Assembly (NCBI GenBank): GCA_025786725.1
Contig: JAHLTZ010000040.1
Span: forward strand, 1-64,000
Source: Syncephalis fuscata
Taxonomy: Eukaryota; Zoopagomycota; Zoopagomycetes; Zoopagales; Piptocephalidaceae
Length of the DNA stretch: 64,000 nucleotides
Direction: 5' to 3'
Shown: positions 1 to 10,940 of the stretch, piece after piece
How the letters are laid out: the number at the start of each line of letters is the position of its first letter
Numbering within the stretch: the stretch's first letter is position 1
The notes under the pieces: model-generated
Databases searched by the model: none
What the model saw: only the letters and a program-made list of their open reading frames with translations
What the model was told of the DNA's origin: nothing
Translations under genes and position numbers: made by a program

Positions 1-179
1 TGTAAGTGTTTATTGACATGATCTGTTACACGTACTAATTCAACAATTGTCAGGCAATATTTTGTAAATAGCTTGTTCTACTCAGTATTCATATGTTAAA
101 TAAATATTAAATTTCAATACAACGTGATTAACATATTTATGTATGTTATCATAAACCTATTTTATAACATTTATTAACT

Positions 180-700
180 ATTTGGTGTGATTTGGGTGCT
201 AAATGACTTTTTTGCTAACATTCGCGCAATTGAACTGTACACTCAATCTATTGAACATGGGGACAAGTGGTGAGTTTGATTTAATCGTCACATCATCACA
301 CTTATTGCTTTTTGGGGACAAATGACTAATATTTAATAACATCCAGTCTATTGAACATGATGATGGGTGGTGAGTGACATCAGTCATCAAATACTCGTCA
401 TCATAGATTCGTTATCCAGTATGCATATATCCACCGTTTACTTATATCATTCCCATTCTATCCCACACTACGATATATCATTCTACGATATACTAGACAC
501 ATTCCGTTTATTATATATGGCAACATACCTCCCTCAGTCCACTTATTACGTTATATACACTATAACTTTGACACTAATTTTTATGATTTTTTATCGTATA
601 TCTGTTATTTTATATATCATTATATACTCCCATAGAATTGTTCTATCCAATACTATTTTATTTTTGTTTTAGTTTTATAATTAAACTTTTTGTCTAATTT
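180..700 (+). repeat. Dispersed repeat R1, copy A (left arm plus interior)
   Basis: Two diverged direct copies of a roughly 115-125 bp unit lie at about 180-305 and 306-425. Each carries the landmark CTATTGAACATG followed by a GGTGAGT-type stretch. The sequence from about 320 to 700 is clearly related to 34645-34760 (same strand) and to 35100-35500 and 51870-52300 (opposite strand), including the shared run ACTCGTCATCATAGATTCG. No inverted partner arm is visible before the tRNA gene, so this copy looks like a half element. The short reading frames inside are not coding, because the related copies keep no frame. The rest of 1-1106 is AT-rich and I see nothing else in it. Confidence 0.75.
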
Positions 701-1106
701 TGCTCATTCGCTCATACATACACACTATTACTTCAACACTGTTATTCATATTTTCCTTGGGACATATCCATTTTATTATTATATTTCCATTGAGTCAACC
801 ATATATTATTAGCAAATACTTATTTATTGCTTGATACTACATTGAAATTAACTAATTAGTGCAAATGATGCCCTTATATTAAATAATTATAATTGGTAAA
901 TTAGTCAAATTAGTATACACTGTATTTTAGTGGCAATAATATTAAACTGTAATATCTTGCCATATAGTGATTCAAAATTAAAAAAATACGGTTGAAATAT
1001 AATTTGCGCTATAAAAATAAATATTAAAAGCTGCAGCTATATTTTTATATAATTTTAGATTTATGTATTAAAAAACTTAAAAGCTTTTTGAGCAATGGCT
1101 GTTGCA

Positions 1107-1178
1107 GGCTTGGTGGTCTAGGGGTATGATTTTCGCTTCGGGTGCGAGAGGTCCCGGGTTCAATTCCCGGCCAAGCCC
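1107..1178 (+). tRNA. tRNA-Pro (anticodon CGG)
   Basis: A 72 nt cloverleaf. The acceptor strands GGCTTGG (1107-1113) and CCAAGCC (1171-1177) pair perfectly, with C1178 as discriminator. The anticodon stem-loop is TTCGC-TTCGGGT-GCGAG, so the anticodon is CGG. The T arm is CCGGG-TTCAATT-CCCGG. There is no intron and no encoded CCA. The sequence closely resembles the eukaryotic nuclear tRNA-Pro consensus as I know it. The internal A and B boxes (TGGTCTAGGGG and GGTTCAATTCC) serve as the Pol III promoter. It stands alone in AT-rich DNA between two repeats. Confidence 0.96.
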
Positions 1179-1180
1179 AA

Positions 1181-1185
1181 TTTTT
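1181..1185 (+). terminator. Pol III terminator of tRNA-Pro
   Basis: A run of five T lies two bases after the tRNA 3' end, the usual Pol III stop signal. Confidence 0.8.
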
Positions 1186-1665
1186 GCCTCGAGTCAAGCC
1201 AAATTGACTTGAGTCAATCTAATTTGCTATGTTGTCAGAGTTGTTACTACTATAGTCAGAAAGTAACGGCTTTGACAACAACGTTGAAAGGTCACAGCAC
1301 TTAGGAGGTATAGTAGAGTGTAACAATAGTTTTATAAATAATAAGTTCTATGAATATACGAGTAATAACGTACATATTGGTAATGATGAGCGTTGGTAAC
1401 ACACGTCATAGTTGCGTATAATAATAAGTTTATTAATGTCAACTCACAGCTAATAATTTATCAATCTATTTGTGCTTTACACTGTACTGTTTACTATTCA
1501 CGCGAGTTAGGAAGAGTAGGGGGATAGGCGACGTGTACTTAGTTGACTTTACAAATAGTAAGATAGCTACGCAAACACGTAGGTAGTAAAATAAAATAAA
1601 ATCGAAGTCAATAACACTAGTACACGTGTTAGATATTTTCAATACTTTTAATAGATAAAAATAAA
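1186..1665. other. AT-rich spacer
   Basis: Between the tRNA gene and the palindrome I see no reading frame with coding character and no recognisable RNA. Confidence 0.6.
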
Positions 1666-2673
1666 ATTGCTACAGTTTGCAAACGATAAATAAAATAAAA
1701 TATTTGTTTTATTATATGATTGTGTACCAAATGTATGGTTTATATAGCTTTGGAGCAATGTGGTATGTAGATATATTGCCCAAGTTAATGCTGGATTTAG
1801 CAAGCTGACAGAATAATAAGGGAGATACTGAAATGTTTGTTAAATAACAATAGGAAAAAGTAATAAGTAATTATATTGCTATCTGGCTATGTGACAATAT
1901 AATTGTTATTTAGGTAAATAAAAACTAATAGTCGTATTGGTGCGGTAACTGTCTTATTAATGGATACGTTTAATGATGTGCATTGGTATACTCATCGCTT
2001 TGGTGTAAATAACCTGTAAAAATGTAAAATAGCTTACAATTATAACAATAACTTTACGTAAATGAAGCAAACTGTATGATATTTTGCACAGCTATTGATA
2101 TGACATATGGCTGACTGTTGGCAAAATATACCGTAATTGTATTGCACAATGATGCAATAACTGGATTAATACGTTAATAAGTGTACAAAAATAGCAGTTT
2201 TTTACGTATTATGGGCTTTATAGCTAAAATACGGCAAAATAATCGCCAGATTCGAGTTCTCCATGCTAAGCTGTAAAGAATGGTATAAAATATAGAACAA
2301 TGATTTTTGCAAAAAATGTTAGTCAAAAATGCGATTTACGTATTGTTAATTTACTTGAAAAGTGTTGCTAATACTACGTATAACTTTACGTAAAATAAAG
2401 CAAAATGCATGATATTTTGCACAAGTGTACATATAATCTATAGGCAGCTATTGGCAAAGTATACCGCATTTGTATTGTGTGATGGAGCAATGAATACGAT
2501 AATACGCTAATAAATGTGTATAAATAGCAGTTTTATATGATTGATGCTTATACAAACAAAATACAGCAAAACGGTTAGCAGATTTGAGTTCTCCATGCTA
2601 AGCTGTAAGAATGGTATAAGATTTAGAACAATGATTTTTGTAAAAAATGTTAGTCAAAATATGGTTTATGTGT
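1666..2673 (+). repeat. Left arm of a 2.2 kb imperfect palindrome
   Basis: This arm matches the reverse complement of 2856-3861 over about 1 kb. The pairs 1666/3861 and 2673/2856 share nearly one centre (about 2764). In stretches I compared by eye there were about one to two differences per 80 bases, mostly substitutions plus single-base indels in A or T runs. The arm itself holds two diverged direct units, about 2050-2350 and 2382-2673. Both carry AACTTTACGTAAA, ATGATATTTTGCACA and GAGTTCTCCATGCTAAGC. Both outer ends stop sharply. No coding sequence is apparent. Confidence 0.9.
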
Positions 2674-2855
2674 TATTGGTTAATAAAAAAGTAACTAAAC
2701 TCTTTTAAAATATTTATTTAAATTAAATTTGACCAAGTAAATCCAAAGCATCCTATAATACTAAAGAATTGCAATAGCAAGTTAGTATACAGAAATACCG
2801 ATGCATAGTGGTGATCTGTGCCTGTATATACACAAATAACATAATGCTTCGCTAA
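2674..2855. other. Unique spacer at the centre of the palindrome
   Basis: About 180 bp of non-repeated AT-rich sequence separates the two arms. The palindrome would therefore extrude as a long hairpin with a loop of this size. I see nothing coding in it. Confidence 0.7.
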
Positions 2856-3861
2856 CACAAACCATATTTCGGCTAACATTTTTTTACAAAAATCATTGTT
2901 CTAAATCTTATACCATTCCTTACAGCTTAGCATGGAGAACTCAATCTGCTAACCGTTTTGCTGTATTTTGTTTGTATAAGTCATCAATCATATAGAACTG
3001 CTATTTATACACATTTATTAGCGTATTATCGTATTCATTGCTCCATCACACAATACAAATGCGGTATACTTTGCCAATAGCTGCCTATATATTATATGTA
3101 CACTTGTGCAAAATATCATGCATTTTGCTTTATTTTACGTAAAGTTATACGTAGTATTAGCAACACTTTTTAAGTAAATTAACAATACGTAAATCGCATT
3201 TTTGACTAACATTTTTTGCAAAAATCATTGTTCTATATTTTATACCATTCTTTACAGCTTAGCATGGAGAACTCGAATCTGGCGATTATTTTGCCGTATT
3301 TTAGCTATAAAGCCCATAATCCGTAAAAAACTGCTATTTTGTACACTTATTAACGTATTAATCCAGTTATTGCATCATTGTGCAATACAATTACGGTATA
3401 TTTTGCCAACAGTCAGCCATATGTCATATCAATAGCTGTGCAAAATATCATACAGTTTGCTTCATTTACGTAAAGTTATTGTTATAATTGTAAGCTATTT
3501 TACATTTTTACAGGTTATTTACACCAAAGCGATGAGTATACCAATGCACATCATTAAACGTATCCATTAATAAGACAGTTACCGCACCAATACGACTATT
3601 AGTTTTTATTTACCTAAATAACAATTATATTGTCACATAGCCAGATAGCAATATAATTACTTATTACTTTTTCCTATTGTTATTTAACAAACATTTCAGT
3701 ATCTCCCTTATTATTCTGTCAGCTTGCTAAATCCAGCATTAACTTGGGCAATATATCTACATACCACATTGCTCCAAAGCTATATAAACCATACATTTGG
3801 TACACAATCATATAATAAAACAAATATTTTATTTTATTTATCGTTTGCAAACTGTAGCAAT
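2856..3861 (-). repeat. Right arm of the 2.2 kb palindrome
   Basis: Inverted copy of 1666-2673, with the same two internal units in mirror order. The full block reads unique - A - A' - spacer - A' inverted - A inverted - unique inverted. The outer end is ACTGTAGCAAT (3851-3861), pairing with ATTGCTACAGT (1666-1676). I see no obvious target-site duplication. The short open frames at 3202-3435 and 3724-3933 lie within the arm and are chance frames. Confidence 0.9.
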
Positions 3862-4425
3862 CTTGGCCTTATGAGAATTAATATATATTTATTATTTTAC
3901 GTGTCTAAATGTAATTATTTAAATATTTATTAGTTTACATATATCGTGCCCTTCTTTGTCTTAAAGCAGTGTAGCTTTAAATTACAAGCAATTACACAAA
4001 TAAACTATATTGATCTATTAAAGATTGCTAAAAAGTGCAGTCGATAGTCTTTTAATTTAAAAATATAGTAGTAATTAATCTTAAAACCAACTTTATTTAT
4101 TTAATTTAATTAATGAATCAGCTAAAAAACGTTTATTTATAAGTCTGCATATAGCAATTCAATTAAATAAAATGCACAGCTTTATATGAAATGTATTGGT
4201 GTTTATTATTAATTGTTGCATACTGTTTAATAAAAATCTACGGCTATTATATCATCAGCAATTACTTAATGTTGGCCATACCATAAAATATTAGTGCTAA
4301 TTCTTTACAATAATTCTAATTTATTTGATAAATCATCGATCAATTATGGATTAGAACTCATTATTGAATGCGGCTCAACAAAAATAAATGATACTGTAGT
4401 ATTAAGAATAAACGAAGTGTGATAA
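3862..4425. other. AT-rich intergenic region
   Basis: The region lies 3' of the Mpe1/RBBP6 homologue, which runs on the minus strand. It probably includes that gene's 3' UTR. I see no gene. Confidence 0.5.
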
Positions 4426-7423
4426 CTAAGTATGCCGCGATTTCGATCGCTGGTACGGATGCGAACGATGGCGATGTGAGCGGTCTTCCTCTTCTTTTGA
4501 CAAGCTTTTTGCTCGATGTCGTGCTGTCGATGATTGTTCATCACGATGATTACGATCTCTAGATGAACGTGATGAATCGTGTTCATATTCTCGTTCACGA
4601 TGTGTATCTCTTCTACGACCCATCGACGATCGATCACGGCTCGATAATGCGTCGTCTTTTGAATGACGCCCATGCGATCCTGAAGGCGATCTAGACCGGC
4701 GATTATCGTGTGCGCCGTTACCATTACGGCGACCTCTTGTTTTATCGTGACTATTTTTTGTTTCCGTTGTATTCAAATAATCAACATAATGAGATGTTAC
4801 AGGCTAATATATATGTTTATATTCATATTACTTACCCATTATCTAATGTTGTTTCCATAGTATCATCCATTGATGTTACCGATGTACCATCAGCTGCTGC
4901 CTCTCCTTCTTCCTGTTCATTTGTAGTCGATTGCAAGTGCTGTTGTTGATGTTGTAACACTGATTGTTCACCTAACAATGGCAGCATACCTGGTGGGGGA
5001 GGCATAGGAGGCAATATACCAAAGGGAAAGCCAGGTGGCGGTGGCATAAATCCAGCTGGAAAGCCAGGTGGTAAAGGTGGCGGCGGAGCACCAGGTACCG
5101 TTGGTGGGATCATCATAAGTGAGCGCATAACTGGATTCATTGGATTAAGCAAAGGAGGTGGATGGTGTGGAGGAAATCCAGCAGGCAATCCAAGATTGAC
5201 ACCCATGGCCGATGTTGGTGGTGTATTAGTGGTGCTAGTATTAATAGCTGTAGTTGTATTATTATTATTAGCAGTTGACGTAATGGGCTTGCCACCTGAT
5301 ACATCTCCTGGACGATTATAATGATCTCGTTTTTGTCCCCTATGACTACGCGCCTTAATAAAATATATTGAAATTAGTATTGATTAGTAGTACGTTTAAT
5401 ATACTTACTTGATTGGATTCCGGCTGATCAGTCATTAAAGTAGCAATACGTTTACCTTGAGTATGACCCGATTTACCTGTTGCTTCACGATCCTGCACAC
5501 GTTGGCCATTGCCACCACCACCTGCAATAGCCGTATCATTGACGTTGCTACCAGTTGAGACGGTTTGTTGTCGCAAATACTGGTCCACCGCATCACGTAG
5601 GCGATAGTTAGGTACTAGCAAGTCCACGGATTGTTCTGGCGCGCCACATTGTGTACAGGTCATATTGTTCTCTCGTAATGTCTTGCTTAAACCTACACAT
5701 TGGCCATATCATTGCCATTATCATGTAAATAAATACAGAAATACACACACACACACACACGCAATAATAACACAAAACAATTAGATTATTACAATGATTG
5801 CTTAACAAGAGTATATTCTTTAAAAAGAATAGACAAATCCACCCACATTCTTCGCAGCCTTGTGCGTCACAACAGGGCGTAGACACCGCGTCTCGCATTA
5901 ATCCTTTACAAATGACGCAGGACAATTCGGGCGGTGCATCCGTACGTTCATGTACATCGCCAGCGGTAACCGCCGCTCTATGCATAGCTACATGTTTCTC
6001 CCAGGCATTACTGGTAATTGTTATCAATATTAGATTTAAACTTCAATACTACATTTACTATGGCTACTTACCTATCCGGTGTGGCTACAACAAATCCACC
6101 TACATCTGTGACCATAACACCGCTCTTTTTATCCGTTGGCTTATCAATGGCCTTTAAAAAGCTTTTTGGAATGCCAGTAGTACGGCGAAGACGTGGACGA
6201 TCAAATGCAGGATCGCCATTCGTTGGACAGTGATTAATAAAATGTCCTAATTATATTATTAATAACTGTACTATTTGTAATTCAATTGTAAAGTGCACCT
6301 TTTTCTCCACAACGATAACAGACATAATTTGGTGGCGGTTCACGATCGGGATAAGCTTGAAAGGCACGAGCACCGTTTGCGCCAGTGGCTGCTCCACCGC
6401 TGCCACCACTTGGATTGGTGCCACCACTACCGTTCGTCGGATTATTACCACGAGGTCGCTGGCCTGGTTTGAAGATAGGTGCAGCACTAATAACAGTTGA
6501 TTCAATTATATTAATGCAATTTATTTCTATTATAATACATACTCTGCCATTCGTGCTTGCTGTTGTTGCCATTGCTCTTCTTCTTGTTGAAACATTGCCT
6601 TGATACGCATTTCTTCCGACTCTTCTTCATTGGGCAATTTCATAGAAGCGGCATTATTCATCGTAGTGTTTGTTGTTGTTGTCGCTGCCGTTGTAGATGC
6701 AGTTGCAGGCTATGTATCCGATATGTTATTAATATTCATAATGCGCCAAATCACATTTACTTACTTTGGGTACATTGACCAATGTTTGATGTCCAAATCT
6801 TTTATAGCAATCAATCAATTAAATATTAACATTTTAATTAATGTTAATGCTGTATTGAGGCAATTCAACTTACTTGCGAGTGCCACTTGCATTTCCACTA
6901 GCAATGGCTGGTTCTATTCGGCCACCCAGGTGGCCACCACGATCAGTGGCCATTTGCACCCCTCCCACTACCCCCATAACACCTTTAATATAGCGTTGTG
7001 CTGTTCCTTTACCCGGTGCCGCCGGTGGCATACGTCTTACAATAACTGATGTTGAGCGCGGGATAAGATCCGTATCATCTTTGTATTCTAATAATAATAG
7101 AGTCATATAAGCTTATTAATCAAATGAGCTGACCCAGGAATGTGTGCAGCCTGGGAATCATCGTAAAAGCAAGACAAAAAGCAGATTGCATTTGGCTTAA
7201 CAATGGCCTTGCACCGTCATAGCGCAGTATTTCAGCTAGCCGTCTCGCAACTTACCCTCGTTAGTTTGTGCATTCTGAACAACTAGATCAAATCAGTGCC
7301 TTTGCCAAGATTGTTATCGCGAATGATCTCGCATTTCAAGTCGAATAACGAAAGTGCGTGGCCATCAAACGTTACATGTTTATGATCTTTTTGCGATTTA
7401 AATTTGTAGTAAATGACTGACAT
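4426..7423 (-). CDS. MPE1: Mpe1/RBBP6-like 3'-end processing factor (DWNN, zinc knuckle, RING)
   Basis: Ten exons: 7423-7256, 7087-6874, 6798-6765, 6709-6543, 6486-6299, 6246-6072, 6010-5847, 5692-5409, 5353-4836 and 4750-4426. The product is about 745 aa. An N-terminal DWNN ubiquitin-like domain begins MSVIYYKFKSQKD and continues as YKDDTDLIPRSTSVIVRR. A CCHC knuckle follows (CYRCGEKGHFINHC, spanning the exon 5/6 junction). Next comes a RING/U-box-like finger with paired cysteines (CVICKG, PCCDAQGC, CTQCG). Then comes a Pro/Gly/Met-rich stretch and an RS/RD-rich tail ending at 4426. In yeast the family member Mpe1 is a subunit of the cleavage and polyadenylation factor; RBBP6 is the animal form. 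Exon 1 lacks one base near 7278-7284 (DLVVQNAQTN continues in the next frame). Adding one base makes the coding length divisible by three. Two donors are weak (GTGCAC, GTGGGT). Confidence 0.9.
5741..5760. repeat. (AC)n microsatellite in an intron
   Basis: About ten AC units lie inside the intron between exons 7 and 8 of the Mpe1/RBBP6 homologue. Confidence 0.9.
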
Positions 7424-7647
7424 TCTTTATAACTAAGCTGCCGCGCAACAAATATTGCTACGCTTAAAAAGTACTCTTGCACTTTAATAAAGTTCAATGT
7501 ATTCAGTATAAGATATAAGTAAAGAAAAGAGGTTGTGAAGATGGAAAATGGTCAAATTTATTTGATATTTGTTTATGCAGTACGTTGGAAATCATCATGT
7601 TGAAATATCATAAATACTAAATTGTATTAGTGCGCAATTTGTTCCAT

Positions 7648-9321
7648 TTAGAGCAGTAGCCAAACGAGTGGGATGATCATACTAGCAAGAAGAGTGGCAT
7701 ATTCAGGTATTTTGCGTATCGATGCTTGTGATGTACTATTAGTTGTAGCTACCGTGTTAAGTGCAGCCATGCCAGTGTGAGAACGAAGACCTAGTGGCGT
7801 GTTGTCTCTATAGCTGTAGTTGTTGCTGTTGTTATCGTCTTCGTCGTCTTTGTACGGGGTATAGTCGTTTGTTGATTCAGTAATAGTAAAATCATTGTAA
7901 GGATTTTTGTATTTTTGGTTTGTGTCTTTTGTATTCAAGCCATTTGAAGTGGGGAGTAGTGTGACATCGGGATAAGCATTATTTGATGGAGCAGATGCTG
8001 CTGCTGCTACTGGCAGTTGAGGTTGATATTTAGACTGTAAAGGTGGTTTGGTTACATGATCAGGGGCAGAATAATGACCGTTTGAATGTTTAATGGGCTT
8101 AATCGCGTTGGTTGCTATTTGTGAATCATCTTTGTTAGCATAGTGTTGTTTTGGCATAGTGTTGTGGGGTTTTTGGATAGGAGTTGATACAGTTTGTGAA
8201 TTATTGCATCCACATGGTGTTGTAGCTGTTGTGTTAACGGGTAGTGGAGCAGTGTTATTTTGCCTTGAAGCTACGGGTGCTGTATAAGTAGAGTTGGCAA
8301 TGGAGACTTGCGGAACAGGTCGAGGTGGCTTGCTATGAAGTACGGGGCGCGATGTTACTGTATACTCATTATCCTTGCAATGATGAGTTGGTAGCATGTC
8401 GTTATCGAAGCAGTCCTTGTCTGAGGTGGAGTTGGCAGTGTTACCAGCTGCTGCGACGACAGTTGGCTTTTTTTGATGATGATGTTGTGTAGAAGTGGAT
8501 ACAACATCGTGTACAGTATCGCAACCAACTTCAGGTACAATCTTTGTAGCGGGTAGTGCAGCTGTTTTGTCTTTTCTTGGAGCTACGGGTGCAATATAGG
8601 TGGTTTTATTATAAGGTGCCCGCGAAATGGACTGTTTTTTATTATGATGAGCCAGTGGTGATTTTAAAGCACAGTGACCATCTTTACAATGGCTATCTAC
8701 TATTCTGTCGTCTTCTTCTGTGCAGTCTTCGTATATATCTAGGCTTGAGCGGTTATTATGATTGGTTGTTTGCTGGGCACTGGGCAGCTTATTAAGATGG
8801 GATGAAGGCCGGGTTGGCAAGCTTTCGTTGCAATCCTCTTGTTCGTCATGGGTGGGCAGTTTGATCTCATCGCAGTCTTCGTATTCCGTATCACTATCAC
8901 TGTCGCAGTCAGTATCCAAATCAAGGGGCTGTTTTAATGTAGAATGGGGCGTAATATCATATTTAGCCGTAACATGGCTGGCAATGACACGATTTGCAAC
9001 GGGGTGGTTTACTGTTTGACGTGAGCCAGTATTAGCGCGTAGCACAGGTGGTTTAGCCATCGTAGAAACATTAGCCTTCGCATAATTGGTATTGCCACAA
9101 GTACACGTTTCATCTGCGGCATGTGAATAATGCGTTTCATGTGTCTAAGAGGGAAGATAGATTAGTGTAACGGTAGTTTTTTTAATACAAAGAAATACCT
9201 TATAGCTGGACTTCTTGGTAGCGGCAATTACCGATGGAGGCTTAATAACTCCGGCTTGAATGTCGGCAATGCACCAGGAAAGAACAAGTGCAGTGGCAAT
9301 TAGTGTAAATCTTGAGATCAT
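7648..9321 (-). CDS. Predicted GPI-anchored, low-complexity surface protein
   Basis: Two exons (9321-9199 and 9144-7648; intron GTATTT...TTAG) encode 539 aa. The N terminus MISRFTLIATALVLSWCIADI looks like a signal peptide. The last 20 residues form a hydrophobic tail ending MIIPLVWLLL, as expected for a GPI-attachment signal. The body is disordered and rich in Thr, Asn, His and Pro. It has repeated acidic Cys-containing patches (YEDCDE, YEDCTEEDD, DCFDND) and a repeated APVAxRxxxTAxLP segment seen twice. No enzyme domain is visible. An upstream in-frame ATG at 9471 would bury the signal peptide, so 9321 is preferred. By composition it is a cell-wall or surface mannoprotein-type protein. The function is unknown. 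Confidence 0.75.
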
Positions 9322-10940
9322 AGTGACAGAGGGTGCTTTAACCAAGTTTCTGGCTAATCCAATAGCGGCAAATAAGGCAGATGATTCAAGGTTTAGTAAG
9401 TAATAATAATAATAGTGACAATTATTGTAATGGTGGTTATGGCAATGGGTAGTTGGATTGCACAATAACAAGTTACGTTTTAGGCTTGTAATTTGTCAAA
9501 GTGTAAATCAAGGTGATAGTGTTTAATATAGCTATGTCGAAGGCTACAAATAATAGTGTCGCAAAATAGTGATAGACTCTACAATAATATTGAAATAGTA
9601 AATAAACGCTAGTTGCGTATAGTTTTATGATATTGTTTGCTGCGCAAAAGCAATAAATGTATACCCCTCATATTGCGATTATCTACTGCGACCAATTGGC
9701 CAATCATTGTAATAATATAATGGCAGTTTATTGCAGCAAGATTTGCTTATCACGCGTATGAAGATCTTTATTGTTCGACCAATAAAATAGCAAACAAATG
9801 AAGGTGCATAAAGCAGATGGTGGTCGATCCGAGCTGTTTACGCTCATACTGAATAAAGCGGCTATAGAATAATTCAATACTATTGTAATTCATCATGCAC
9901 TACTCCAAATAATTAGTAGGCTGCACAGTTGATTGTTGCTTTAACTGGCAAACACTATTACTAAATGAGTCTCATCATCATAATACACGACTTTTGGTAA
10001 GGGCACACAGGTTGGCCTATTCTGCTCTCTAGACTTCAGTAAAGTCTTGTGTTGTACAGTAATCCTGTTATAGAATCAACGTGGTTTTCATGGTAAAACA
10101 ATTGTCTTTTTTACTAAAGTCAAGGCTGATCATTAATATGTTTGTCTTTTAGTGCACGAACACAAGTAGCTTGAAATGGCAATTACATTTAGTTTTCAAA
10201 CAGAATACTGAGCACATAGACACGTGAGATAGTTTTAATAAATAAATGGTGTTAGAAGCATCATCGTGCTGTCATTTGTTAGATTGTAATGCATTTACAA
10301 TGCAATGCTTCAAATTTGTGTTTTATAAAATATAGCATTAGCTAGTTATGTCATTTTTATTCTACTATCTTGGTGATAACATGTTGGTGGTAAACAGTAG
10401 CCAAAATTACCCCGTACTTGGTTGAAACAGTATCATTTGCCCAGTGACAATACTAAGTAATACGGTGTTTGAGCATCCTGCCCTTTAAATAATGTTACAG
10501 AATGAATTACGGAGACACTTTCCTAACTAGTATGACGAAGTGCCAAAGCAGCTCATAGCCTTTGATATGTCTGCTCGAATAGTAGTTGTTTCATAATTGT
10601 AGACGCCTATCGTATACCAGTTACTCCAATTAAACATGTTTTTTATGTATTGGTGTAAAAGTTTCATTGCAATATTAGGAAATAGGAACGAAACAATGTA
10701 TATGGTTTAATTGCGGTATTTTTAAGCCGGCTTAGAGCAAATTTATAGCAGTTATAAAAGACGCGCCGAACTGGCGACTATTCCAACATCTTCACCATCA
10801 ACAACACGTACATTTACTCCATATTGGCCTGGTGCCAACAAAACACTCTTTGTCAACGTCAAATAACTCACTTCGGCTTATTCTCATTCCCTGTGACACG
10901 CTATATTTTCAACTTTTAACACTCTAACCAATCTTCAATC
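9322..10940. other. Intergenic region, divergent between a surface-protein gene and an LPMO gene
   Basis: 1.6 kb with no convincing reading frame. It must hold the promoters of both flanking genes. The only clear element is the TATA box listed separately. Confidence 0.6.
10752..10760 (+). promoter_or_regulatory. TATA box of the first LPMO gene
   Basis: TTATAAAAG lies about 180 bp before the ATG at 10941, followed by a CA/CT-rich leader typical of a strongly expressed fungal gene. Confidence 0.6.

Noticed and set aside
367-672. Open frame of 101 codons on the plus strand
   Set aside because: Lies in repeat R1. Related copies at 35100-35500 and 51870-52300 do not keep the frame, so it is chance in AT-rich DNA.
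3202-3933. Two short frames on the plus strand
   Set aside because: Both lie in or across the right arm of the palindrome. The mirror arm shows no conserved protein.
7088-7255. Possible snoRNA in the first Mpe1 intron
   Set aside because: One near-match to a C box was found, but no D box or terminal stem in a suitable position.
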